A DNA stretch of 64,000 bases from positions 1 to 64,000 of the forward strand of contig NZ_CALGWU010000060.1 of NCBI RefSeq assembly GCF_937936315.1, written 5' to 3'. The stretch comes from an uncultured Capnocytophaga sp. (lineage in GTDB: Bacteria; Bacteroidota; Bacteroidia; Flavobacteriales; Flavobacteriaceae). Positions 44,681 to 52,829 of this stretch are shown here, in pieces. Within the stretch, counting starts at the first letter, position 1, and every line of letters starts with the position of its first letter. Below the pieces are notes generated by a model, which made no database searches, was not told the origin of the DNA, and was given only the letters and a program-made list of their open reading frames with translations. The translations under genes were made by a program, and so were the position numbers.

Positions 44681-46336
44681 ATGAAAAAGAATATATATAA
44701 AATTATAGCTGTAAGCTTGCTGTTAGCCACTACAACGGCTTGCGAAAAAACCTTTGACGAATTGGCAAGTAACCCTAACCAACAGGACGTAAATGGGTTT
44801 TACAATACCCCACAAAATATCAACAAAGGGGTGATAGGAATCTATGCCTATATCACTACCCCTCGTGCGATGGGTACTGCAGGACGCTTGCAAATCAATC
44901 GTGGTGATGAAAGTAGTGATGCTTCCGACTATGGGGCTCCTGGTCAGTATTCAGCTCAACTTACCTCGTCTTGGTATACCATAGTACAGCCTTATGCACT
45001 CTTCTATACAGCAGCTTCTCAAGCCTGCCAGATGATAGAGGCAATTCCTAACGTAAACTTTAGTAACCAACAGCTGAAGAATGCTTATTTAGGAGAAGCT
45101 TATTTTCTAAGAGCCTATACACATTGGTTTTTATTCCTCAACTTTCGCAATATCCCATTGATGAAAGAATTGCCAAAGTCTGCCAAAGACTACAAACCTC
45201 AGGCAACTCCTGAAGAAGCTTGGGATTTTATCATCTCCGACCTCAAACGTGCTAAAGAACTCTTGCCTGAAAAAGGTTTTTGGAAAGGTGAATCAATAGG
45301 GCGAGTTACCAAAGGCTCAGCTATCGCACTACTCGGTAAAGCTTATTTGTACCGCTCGGGCATTGAACGCTATTATGGCAATAGCACCACTACCTATTAC
45401 AACGAGGCAGCTGCCGAGTTCAACGAGCTTATCCTCAGTGGTAAATATCGCTTGGTAGCCGATTATAACGACAACTTTAAGGTAGCTACCGAAAACAACG
45501 ATGAGTCTATTTTTGAGCTCCAATTTTTGGGCGATGTAACCAATACAGGTTTCAACCCTGGTTTGTCTAACAGTGGGGTGTGGCGTGACCCTCGTGGCTA
45601 TTTGCCTCCTACCAATAAAAATGCCAGCAGTAGTGTCATTCACGATTGGGTATACAATACCTTTATCAATTCTAAAGATGCTTCAGGACATACCGACCCA
45701 CGTATGTTTGGCACTTTGATTTTTGATGATACCAAGCCTGAAATCAATGCCCGTACAGGTGATGAAGTGCGTATTTTCGATAATAAGACTTTTGGAGAAT
45801 ACTACGGAACTAAAGGTTTTGGGGTAGCCAAAGCACAAGCCAAAAAATATAAAGCGGCTTGCCGCAAGGGTATTGACTGGACTCTTAGCACTCGTAACCC
45901 TGGAAATAACTTCTATATGTGGAATGGTAGGGCTAATGGCTTAAACCAAATAGAAATTCGCTATGCCGATGTATTACTAATGTATGCTGAAGCGGTTGTA
46001 AATGGGGGTACACAAGGCTCTTTGAGTGCGTTAGACGCTGTAAACCAAGTACGTGCCCGCGTAGGTATGCCTGCCGTAGCAGCTGTAAATATGAATGTGA
46101 TAGAAAATGAACGCATCTTAGAACTTACCCAAGAAGGACATCGCTTTTTTGACCTCTTGCGCTGGGGCAAGGTAGTACAACGCTTTCGTGAATTAGAAGC
46201 CAGTGACCCTAATTTTAAACAGTATAACACCTCACCTTACCTCCGCTTTCAAGAAAACAAAAATGAGTGGTTACCACTACCTGTAGACGAAGTAGAAGGC
46301 AACCCTTATATCCAACGTAATAACCCCGGCTGGTAA
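44681..46336 (+). CDS. SusD/RagB family glycan-binding lipoprotein
   Basis: A 551-residue surface lipoprotein that lids the SusC pore. The lipobox is in LLLATTTAC (Cys about 21). The N-terminal domain contains the TPR-like AYLGEAYFLRAYTHWFLF. The C-terminal RagB stretch includes IEIRYADVLLMYAEAVVNGG and NERILELTQEGHRFFDLLRWGK. It ends with the common PNYxQNPGW-like NPYIQRNNPGW. Paired with the upstream SusC gene and 16 bp before the first propeller gene. Confidence 0.95.
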   Translation: MKKNIYKIIAVSLLLATTTACEKTFDELASNPNQQDVNGFYNTPQNINKGVIGIYAYITTPRAMGTAGRLQINRGDESSDASDYGAPGQYSAQLTSSWYTIVQPYALFYTAASQACQMIEAIPNVNFSNQQLKNAYLGEAYFLRAYTHWFLFLNFRNIPLMKELPKSAKDYKPQATPEEAWDFIISDLKRAKELLPEKGFWKGESIGRVTKGSAIALLGKAYLYRSGIERYYGNSTTTYYNEAAAEFNELILSGKYRLVADYNDNFKVATENNDESIFELQFLGDVTNTGFNPGLSNSGVWRDPRGYLPPTNKNASSSVIHDWVYNTFINSKDASGHTDPRMFGTLIFDDTKPEINARTGDEVRIFDNKTFGEYYGTKGFGVAKAQAKKYKAACRKGIDWTLSTRNPGNNFYMWNGRANGLNQIEIRYADVLLMYAEAVVNGGTQGSLSALDAVNQVRARVGMPAVAAVNMNVIENERILELTQEGHRFFDLLRWGKVVQRFRELEASDPNFKQYNTSPYLRFQENKNEWLPLPVDEVEGNPYIQRNNPGW

Positions 46337-46350
46337 TTAGCAAATTAATA
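46335..46350. repeat. AATTAGCAAATTA repeat before the first propeller gene
   Basis: TAATTAGCAAATTAAT lies between the SusD stop codon and the next ATG. Related copies precede or follow several other genes of the window. Confidence 0.5.
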
Positions 46351-46352
46351 TA

Positions 46353-48020
46353 ATGAAAAGAATAATATTTTTACTTTCAATTACTTTATGTGTAAAGTCT
46401 TTCGGTCAGGTACTTCATAACGGTATTCAGCTACCTGCTGAATGGCCTCCCCGTTATGAAGAGCCTACTGAGAGAAAAGAAATGCCCGTGCCTTATTTGC
46501 AGCAAAAACCTGCTGTCATTCCTATCAATACGGGTAGACAGCTATTTGTAGATAACTTTTTGCTTAGCGAGAACCATTTGCAAAAGGTTTATCACACCCC
46601 TACTTATTATACGGGCAATCCTGTATTAGAACCTGATAAAGAATGGGAGAAAACTACCCAAGGAGCCGTCTATGCCTCTCCTTTCAGCGATGGGGTGTGG
46701 TATGACGAGCGTGATGGCAAATACAAAATGTGGTACCTTACTGGGGCTGGATCGCTCCACAAGCAAGACCCTCAAACTTTCTACACTGGTTATGCCGAAT
46801 CAACCGACGGTAAGCATTGGATAAAGCCCGCAATGGGAGTTTATAGCAATACTAATATTGTAGAAACCTCTAACCGCGATGCGGCTACAGTTTGGCTCGA
46901 CCGCAATGAAAAAGACCCTGCCAAACGCTGGAAACTTTTCAATGTAGAACGTCGCCCGTCCGATCGCCGTTGGCAAATAGTACTCAAGTACTCTCCTGAT
47001 GGTGTACATTGGAGCAAAGGGGTAGCACAATCGGGTGATATATACGACCGCTCATCGGCATTCTACAACCCTTTTACTAAAAAATGGGTCATTAGTATGC
47101 GCTATGGCACCCCCGTGTCAAGCCGTTCACGTGCTTATGTAGAGCACTCTGACCCTGAGGAGCTGGTATCGGTAACCCACCGCATACGCAAAGACGACCG
47201 CGATAAGCACATGCACTACTGGTTTGCTCCTGACGACAAAGAGCTACGCCACGAAAAATACCCTGAAGTAGAACCTGGTATTTATAACTTCGATGCGATT
47301 GCTTACGAGAGCATCATACTCGGATTCTATAGTGCGTGGGCTGGACCTGAAAACAAAGTATGTGAGCAAGATAAAATACAAAAACGCAATGTGATCTCAT
47401 TAGGCTATAGCCGTGATGGTTTTCACTTTGCACGCCCTACTCACCAACCCTTTATGAACGTAAATGAAACTAAAGGAGCGTGGAACTGGGGTAATATGCA
47501 GTCAGTAAATGGGGTGCCTATCATTGTAGGTGATTCGCTTTACTTCTACGCCAGTGGACGTAGGCTTAGTGATGTGTTTTGGGATAGTCATACTTCAACA
47601 GGCTTGGCTACCTTGCGCCGCGATGGGTTTGTATCGCTGAAAGCAGACAAAAAAGAGGCTTTTGCCACTACCGAAAAAGTAAGTTTTGACGGCGACTATT
47701 TATTTGTAAATGCGGCTCTTCCTAAAGGAAAATTGTTAGTAGAAGTATTAGATGAAAACGGTACCCCTATCAGTGGTTTTAGCAAAAAAGACTGTATTGG
47801 GCTACAAAAAACTGATAGTACTAAAGTACGCGTACAATGGAAAGGCAACGCTACCCTTGCCACCCTTAAAGGCAAGCCGGTGCGCTTTAGGTTCTACCTT
47901 ACTAATGGCGACTTATACGCTTTCTGGGTATCGCCTTGGGAAACAGGCGAAAGCCGAGGCTATACTGCTGGCGGTGGTAAAGGGCTAAACCCAAGTGGGG
48001 TTGATGAACCAATAAGGTAA
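46353..48020 (+). CDS. Secreted beta-propeller glycoside-hydrolase-like protein, paralogue 1
   Basis: A 555-residue exported protein (signal peptide ending at KSFGQ). It looks like a five-bladed propeller (GH32/43/68-like fold) with a C-terminal beta-sandwich. Blade-like motifs SxDGxHW/F occur three times: STDGKHW, SPDGVHW, SRDGFHF. Other conserved stretches are QLFVDNFLLSENH, SPFSDGVWYDERDGKYKMWYL, RDAATVWLD and GLATLRRDGFVSL. I do not recognise an assigned CAZy family; related proteins are common in PULs as hypothetical or 'GH32-like'. No lipobox or T9SS CTD is visible. It is 16 bp after susD and 13 bp before its paralogue. Confidence 0.8.
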   Translation: MKRIIFLLSITLCVKSFGQVLHNGIQLPAEWPPRYEEPTERKEMPVPYLQQKPAVIPINTGRQLFVDNFLLSENHLQKVYHTPTYYTGNPVLEPDKEWEKTTQGAVYASPFSDGVWYDERDGKYKMWYLTGAGSLHKQDPQTFYTGYAESTDGKHWIKPAMGVYSNTNIVETSNRDAATVWLDRNEKDPAKRWKLFNVERRPSDRRWQIVLKYSPDGVHWSKGVAQSGDIYDRSSAFYNPFTKKWVISMRYGTPVSSRSRAYVEHSDPEELVSVTHRIRKDDRDKHMHYWFAPDDKELRHEKYPEVEPGIYNFDAIAYESIILGFYSAWAGPENKVCEQDKIQKRNVISLGYSRDGFHFARPTHQPFMNVNETKGAWNWGNMQSVNGVPIIVGDSLYFYASGRRLSDVFWDSHTSTGLATLRRDGFVSLKADKKEAFATTEKVSFDGDYLFVNAALPKGKLLVEVLDENGTPISGFSKKDCIGLQKTDSTKVRVQWKGNATLATLKGKPVRFRFYLTNGDLYAFWVSPWETGESRGYTAGGGKGLNPSGVDEPIR

Positions 48021-48033
48021 ATTAGCAATTTAA

Positions 48034-49722
48034 ATGAAGAAAGTATATTTAATTTTCAATATGGTATTGGCAAATACCGCTTTCGGTCAGGTACTTCATA
48101 ACGGTATAACGCTACCCGCACAGTGGCCACCCCGTTATGAAGAGCCTACTGAGAGAAAAGAAATGCCGGTACCCTACCTACAACACAAGCCAGCAGTGAT
48201 ACCTATCAATACCGGTAGACAACTATTCGTTGATGACTTTTTGCTCAGCGAAAATCATTTGCAGAAAGTTTATCATACCCCCAATTTCTATGCGCAAAAT
48301 CCTGTGCTAAAAGCTGATAAACCTTGGGAAAATACCAAAGAAGGTTATCCCTATGCAGCTCCTTTTAGCGATGGGGTGTGGTATGACGAACAAGATAATA
48401 AGTTTAAGATGTGGTACTTAGCAGGTGCTTCTCAAGCAAATGAAGCTAAACACGGTTTGGCTACCTGCTATGCCGAATCGGTAGACGGTAAGCATTGGAC
48501 GAAACCCTCGTTAGATATAGTGCCCGGTACTAACTACGTGGATGTGAACAATCGTGATGCTGCTACTGTATGGCTTGACCGCAATGAAAAAGACCCTGCT
48601 AAGCGCTGGAAATTCTTCAATGTAGAATATAAAGTAATGAATAATAATGAGTATAAAAGCGATAAAGCGCAATATCAGTTTGTGCTAAAATACTCATCTG
48701 ATGGTATTCATTGGACGGATAAAGGCGTAGCACACTCAGGCAGTATAACAGATAGAGCTTCTGTGTTTTATAATCCTTTTACCCATCGTTGGGTTATCAG
48801 CATGCGCTATTCAGTGCCGGCTGTATCTAACCGTTCGCGCGCCTACTTAGAGCATTCCAATCCAGAAGATGCTGTAAGCCTTGCCCATATGAAGAGTCGG
48901 CAAATAAATGATAAGTATAATGTCTTTTGGTTCACCCCCGATGACAAAGAAAAACGTCACCCTGATTACCCCGAAGTAGACCCTGGTATCTATAATTTTG
49001 ATGCTATTGCCTATGAGAGTATTATATTGGGCTTTTACAGTCAGTGGCAAGGACCTGAGAATGGTGTTGCCAAAAAAGCAATGATGCCTAAACGAAATGA
49101 GGTGCAATTAGGCTACAGTCGTGATGGTTTTCACTTTGCACGCCCTACTCACCAGTCGTTTATGCCAGTGAATCCTACCGAAGGGGCTTGGAATTACGGC
49201 AATATGCAGTCGGTGAATGGAGTGCCTATTATAGTAGGTGATTCTCTTTATTTCTACAGTAGTGGTCGTTCTAAGAATGGTATTTGGTGGGATGCTGGTA
49301 TGAGTACTGGTTTGGCTACCTTGCGTCGTGATGGTTTTGTATCGCTCAAAGCTGATAAAAAAAAGGCTTTTGCTATTACTGAGAAAGTAAGTTTTGATGG
49401 TGATTACCTCTTTGTAAATGCTGCGGTTAAGAAAGGCAAACTATTAGTAGAAGTGTTAGACGAAAACGGCTCTCCTATTGCAGGTTTCACTAAAAAGGAT
49501 TGTATAGTATTGCAAAAAAGTGATAGTACCAAAGCACGAGTACAATGGAAAAACAACGCTACCCTCACAGCGCTCAAAGGCAAGCCCGTACGCTTTAAAT
49601 TCTACCTTACCAATGGCGATCTCTACGCTTTCTGGGTATCTCCTTGGGAAACAGGTGAAAGTCGTGGCTATACTGCTGGTGGTGGCAAAGGTTTAAACCC
49701 CTCAGGTATTGATGAACCGTAA
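48034..49722 (+). CDS. Secreted beta-propeller glycoside-hydrolase-like protein, paralogue 2
   Basis: A 562-residue paralogue of the preceding gene, with long near-identical stretches (PRYEEPTERKEMPVPYLQ, then PAVIPINTGRQLFVD and the end GESRGYTAGGGKGLNPSG). The signal peptide ends near TAFGQ. Its motifs are SVDGKHW, SSDGIHW and SRDGFHF. It has a 13-residue insertion (near MNNNEYKSDKAQYQFV) that paralogue 1 lacks. The pair probably arose by a tandem duplication and may have diverged in linkage or substrate. It ends unit 1; I found no U-tailed terminator after it. Confidence 0.8.
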   Translation: MKKVYLIFNMVLANTAFGQVLHNGITLPAQWPPRYEEPTERKEMPVPYLQHKPAVIPINTGRQLFVDDFLLSENHLQKVYHTPNFYAQNPVLKADKPWENTKEGYPYAAPFSDGVWYDEQDNKFKMWYLAGASQANEAKHGLATCYAESVDGKHWTKPSLDIVPGTNYVDVNNRDAATVWLDRNEKDPAKRWKFFNVEYKVMNNNEYKSDKAQYQFVLKYSSDGIHWTDKGVAHSGSITDRASVFYNPFTHRWVISMRYSVPAVSNRSRAYLEHSNPEDAVSLAHMKSRQINDKYNVFWFTPDDKEKRHPDYPEVDPGIYNFDAIAYESIILGFYSQWQGPENGVAKKAMMPKRNEVQLGYSRDGFHFARPTHQSFMPVNPTEGAWNYGNMQSVNGVPIIVGDSLYFYSSGRSKNGIWWDAGMSTGLATLRRDGFVSLKADKKKAFAITEKVSFDGDYLFVNAAVKKGKLLVEVLDENGSPIAGFTKKDCIVLQKSDSTKARVQWKNNATLTALKGKPVRFKFYLTNGDLYAFWVSPWETGESRGYTAGGGKGLNPSGIDEP

Positions 49723-49737
49723 GAATTAGCAAATTTA

Positions 49738-49909
49738 CCGAGTAAGTGAGTTGGGGGTAATCGACAAATTAGCCAATGAGTTTAACCTAAAAAAAATCAC
49801 ATTAAAACAATTTTTCCTATAAATACTCACTTTTGCGGCTTGTCCCCTTTGGGTAAGCCAGCGAGTGCTCATAGCTGGGTATGGGCACGGCAATTACCGA
49901 GTAAGTGAG
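49738..49909. repeat. Composite intergenic repeat, copies B and C
   Basis: CCGAGTAAGTGAG at 49738-49750 (followed by TTGGGGGTAA) and at 49897-49909. The second follows CGGCAATTACCG and CCAGCGAGTGCTCATAGCTG (about 49858-49878). All modules match copy A at 41091-41250, 8.5 kb away. Confidence 0.7.
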
Positions 49910-50179
49910 TGGGACAACCCCTATCCCCTGACTCCTAACTCCTAGCCCTATCCTCTTCTATTTATTAAAAAAAATCATGACACATTTTTATAAGAAACGA
50001 ATAGTATTATTAGATGCTTACGATAACTTTTTTTATTTTAATATTTTCAATGAATATATAGTTTTTTTCAAGATAAAAATAAAAATATAATAATAATCGA
50101 AGAAAATAAAAAAATACATAAATTTTTATATGATTGATTTTTAGTCTCTTGTGTTCGTTTTTAGAGTTAAGGTTGAATT

Positions 50180-50200
50180 TTTAATAAAATATTTAATAAA
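50180..50200 (+). promoter_or_regulatory. TTTAATAAA direct repeat upstream of the nanE promoter
   Basis: TTTAATAAA at 50180-50188 and 50192-50200 (12-bp period). It ends 3 nt before the -33 TTTG and matches the element before the SusC promoter. Confidence 0.6.
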
Positions 50201-50203
50201 TAA

Positions 50204-50235
50204 TTTGTTTTTTTAAAACAGTTATTATACTTTTG
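50204..50235 (+). promoter_or_regulatory. Bacteroidota-type promoter for the nan operon
   Basis: TTTG at 50204-50207, a 20-nt spacer containing T7, and TACTTTTG at 50228-50235, 74 bp before nanE. Confidence 0.75.
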
Positions 50236-50309
50236 CGAGGTATTTTAGATGTAAATTTAAAATTGAGGATAAAGCTATTAAATTAAAAAGAATAATTCAA
50301 AATTAAACT

Positions 50310-51479
50310 ATGGATTTTAAACAATTAGAAAAACAATACCGCGATGAACTCTTACAAAATGTAATTCCGTTTTGGTTAGAAAAATCACAAGATAAAAAAT
50401 ATGGCGGCTACTTTACTTGCCTCGATAGAGAAGGAAATATATTCGATACCGATAAATTTATTTGGCTACAAGCCCGTGAAGTATGGTTATTTGCAATGCT
50501 CTACAACCGTGTTGAAAAACGACAAGAATGGTTAGATTGCGCTATACAAGGTGCTGAATTCCTCAAAAAATACGGCCATGACGGTAACTTGAATTGGTAC
50601 TTCTCTTTAGATCAACAAGGTAACCCTTTGGTAGACCCCTACAATATCTTCTCTTATACCTTTGCCACTATGGCTTTCGGGCAACTAAGCATCGCTACTA
50701 GCAATAAAGAATACGCTGATATTGCCAAAAAAACCTTTGATATCATCCTCTCCAAACAAGAAAATCCCAAAGGCAAATGGAGTAAAGCGCACCCTGGTAC
50801 GCGCTCCCTCAAGAACTTTGCCCTCCCGATGATTTTATGTAATTTAGCTCTAGAAATAGAACCTCTTTTAGAACCTTCCTTTATTGAGGAGGCAATGGAG
50901 GCTTGTATCCACGAAGTGATGGAAGTGTTTTTGCGACCTGAATTGGGCGGTATAGTAGTAGAGAATGTAAATACCGATGGAACACTTTCTGATACTTTTG
51001 AAGGGCGACACCTCAACCCGGGGCACGCTATTGAGGCAATGTGGTTTATAATGGATTTAGGCAAACGCCTCAACCGCCCCGAATTGATTGAAAAAGCAGT
51101 ACAAACTACCCTAACAATGCTCAACTATGGTTGGGATAAACAATATGGGGGTATTTACTACTTTATGGATAGAAAAGGTTGCCCGCCTCAGCAATTAGAA
51201 TGGGATCAAAAATTGTGGTGGGTACATATCGAAACGCTCATCTCTCTCATAAAAGGATACCAACTTACAGGTAATAAAGAGTGTTTGGCGTGGTTTGAAA
51301 AAGTACACAATTACACTTGGGAGCATTTCAAAGATCCTAAATATCCTGAATGGTGGGGCTACCTCAACCGCCAAGGCGAAGTACTTCTCGACCTGAAAGG
51401 TGGTAAATGGAAAGGCTGTTTCCACGTACCTCGTGGCTTATATCAAGTATGGAAAACAATTGAAATGATCAATGGTTAA
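50310..51479 (+). CDS. nanE: N-acylglucosamine 2-epimerase (ManNAc to GlcNAc)
   Basis: Converts N-acetylmannosamine, released by sialic acid lyase, to N-acetylglucosamine in the cytoplasm without phosphorylation. The 389 residues form an (alpha/alpha)6 barrel of the AGE family. It keeps the His-rich active site: EGRHLNPGHAIEAMW (His234, His239), LWWVHIETL (His306) and GCFHVPRG (His372). This epimerase type, not the NanE of E. coli, is used by Bacteroidota. It starts the nan operon and overlaps nanM by one base. Confidence 0.93.
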   Translation: MDFKQLEKQYRDELLQNVIPFWLEKSQDKKYGGYFTCLDREGNIFDTDKFIWLQAREVWLFAMLYNRVEKRQEWLDCAIQGAEFLKKYGHDGNLNWYFSLDQQGNPLVDPYNIFSYTFATMAFGQLSIATSNKEYADIAKKTFDIILSKQENPKGKWSKAHPGTRSLKNFALPMILCNLALEIEPLLEPSFIEEAMEACIHEVMEVFLRPELGGIVVENVNTDGTLSDTFEGRHLNPGHAIEAMWFIMDLGKRLNRPELIEKAVQTTLTMLNYGWDKQYGGIYYFMDRKGCPPQQLEWDQKLWWVHIETLISLIKGYQLTGNKECLAWFEKVHNYTWEHFKDPKYPEWWGYLNRQGEVLLDLKGGKWKGCFHVPRGLYQVWKTIEMING

Positions 51480-52783
51480 TGAATAATGATAAAGAACATA
51501 TAATATACAAAACTTTGTCAAAGTTTTTAATGCCTGCCGTGCTACGGTCTTTGATAAAGTCTACTCAGTCGCTTTTGCTTCACTGCATTCCCCCCTTGGG
51601 GGGGGTAAGGGGGAGGTTGTCATTAATTTTCCTCCTTGCCTTAATATCTTGTACAGAAACCCAAAAAGAACAACCTATGAAAATGAATATTACAGCACTT
51701 ACTACTCAAGGCTTAGAAGGCGACCTTCAAAAAGGCGTCTCTGCCGCTTATGCTGCTCTTATAGATGATAATCTATTAGTAGCTGGAGGGTGCAACTTCC
51801 CTGATAAACTAGGTTTTGAAGGTGGAAAAAAAGTGTTTTATGACGAAATTCTTCTTTTTAATAAAACACAAAATCAATGGCAATCCATAGGTAAACTCCC
51901 CCAAGCTGCTGCTTATGGGGTATCAGTAGCCATTCCCGATGGCTATCTGTGGATAGGAGGACAAACAGCTACAAATTCTTTAGCTAATTGCTATAAAGTG
52001 CAATACTCAAAAGAAAAAGGTCTTATTACCCTTACTGATTTTCCTGCTCTGCTCGAACCTCTAGACAACTTTGCAGGAACTAGTGTAGGTAGCAAGGTGT
52101 TTATAGCTGGGGGAAGCGCTGCAGGAAAAGCCTCTAATAAAGTATTTTATATAGATGTCACTACTGGCAAAGAATGGAAACAGTTACCCGATTTCCCTGG
52201 TGATGCAAGGGTTCAACCCATATTAGCTGCCATCAAAAAAGATAACGATACCCTTTTGTATGTCTTAGGAGGATTTTTCGGAGGCGATGCTACTAAAACG
52301 CCTACTATGGGTGAAAAAGTACTAGCTTTTAGCCTCAAACAACAACAGTGGCACGAAGTAACTCTACAAGAAAACCCTAATAAAGAAATCTTTTCACTTA
52401 CAGGAGCTACAGCTTTGGCTATTGACAATCGTTATATTGCTTGTTTTGGAGGTGTGAACCACAGCCTATTCATCAATACTATTACAGACCTTTACCACTT
52501 GGGTAAAGATACTTCCCTTACAGATGAGCAACGCAAGCAGAAAAACTACGACTATATGTCGCATTATATGACCCAACCTATAGCGTACTACAAGTTTAAC
52601 CAAGAATGCTATTTGTTTGACACCCACACAAAACAATGGTCGGTACTCAATATACAACCTGATTTTGCTCGTGCAGGTGCTACTTTAGTAGGTACTCCCA
52701 ATGAGTTTTATCTCATTCAAGGAGAACTTAAACCTGGCGTGCGCAGTCCTAAAACCTATAAACTTAAAATATTGTCTAACTAA
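51479..52783 (+). CDS. nanM: Kelch-type N-acetylneuraminate mutarotase
   Basis: Interconverts alpha and beta anomers of sialic acid, speeding its use. The mature part is a kelch propeller (cyclically permuted mutarotase family) with VAGGCNFPDKLGFEGGKKVFYDEI, YLWIGGQ, VFIAGGSAAG and YVLGGFFGG. A lipoprotein-type signal LSLIFLLALISC precedes it. The 46 residues before this signal are odd; they include a GC-rich intergenic repeat (51587-51617) read as PPLGGVRGR. The start is uncertain: ATG 51479 (coupled to nanE), or TTG 51617 just before the signal. The core begins near MKMNITALT. Confidence 0.88.
   Translation: MNNDKEHIIYKTLSKFLMPAVLRSLIKSTQSLLLHCIPPLGGVRGRLSLIFLLALISCTETQKEQPMKMNITALTTQGLEGDLQKGVSAAYAALIDDNLLVAGGCNFPDKLGFEGGKKVFYDEILLFNKTQNQWQSIGKLPQAAAYGVSVAIPDGYLWIGGQTATNSLANCYKVQYSKEKGLITLTDFPALLEPLDNFAGTSVGSKVFIAGGSAAGKASNKVFYIDVTTGKEWKQLPDFPGDARVQPILAAIKKDNDTLLYVLGGFFGGDATKTPTMGEKVLAFSLKQQQWHEVTLQENPNKEIFSLTGATALAIDNRYIACFGGVNHSLFINTITDLYHLGKDTSLTDEQRKQKNYDYMSHYMTQPIAYYKFNQECYLFDTHTKQWSVLNIQPDFARAGATLVGTPNEFYLIQGELKPGVRSPKTYKLKILSN
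51587..51617. repeat. GC-rich C/G repeat inside the nanM 5' region
   Basis: CCCCCCTTGGGGGGGGTAAG and the following GGGGAGG form a palindromic, GC-rich stretch unlike the AT-rich surroundings. A similar CCTTGGGAAGGGGTAGGGGA lies just before nanT (52804-52823). Confidence 0.6.
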
Positions 52784-52786
52784 AAA

Positions 52787-52829
52787 GCCCCACTAGTTCC
52801 TTTCCTTGGGAAGGGGTAGGGGAGATATT
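52787..52829. repeat. GC-rich repeat between nanM and nanT
   Basis: Contains CCTTGGGAAGGGGTAGGGGA, related to the element at 51587-51617. It explains why a spurious TTG start (52806) extends the nanT frame upstream. Confidence 0.55.

Larger units (their letters stand above)
49723..50309. other. Regulatory spacer between the propeller genes and nanE
   Basis: 587 bp without a credible gene. It has two copies of CCGAGTAAGTGAG (49738, 49897), the CCAGC...GCTGGGTATGG hairpin, a long A/T-rich tract (50020-50180), the TTTAATAAA direct repeat (50180-50200) and the nanE promoter (50204-50235). No terminator for unit 1 was seen. Confidence 0.75.

Noticed and set aside
49723..50309. A small gene in the spacer before nanE
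   Set aside because: No frame of useful length has a start and protein-like composition; the region is better explained by repeats and a promoter.
50654..51124. A 156-codon minus-strand open frame opposite nanE
   Set aside because: It lies wholly inside a well-conserved epimerase gene and has no start signals or family features.
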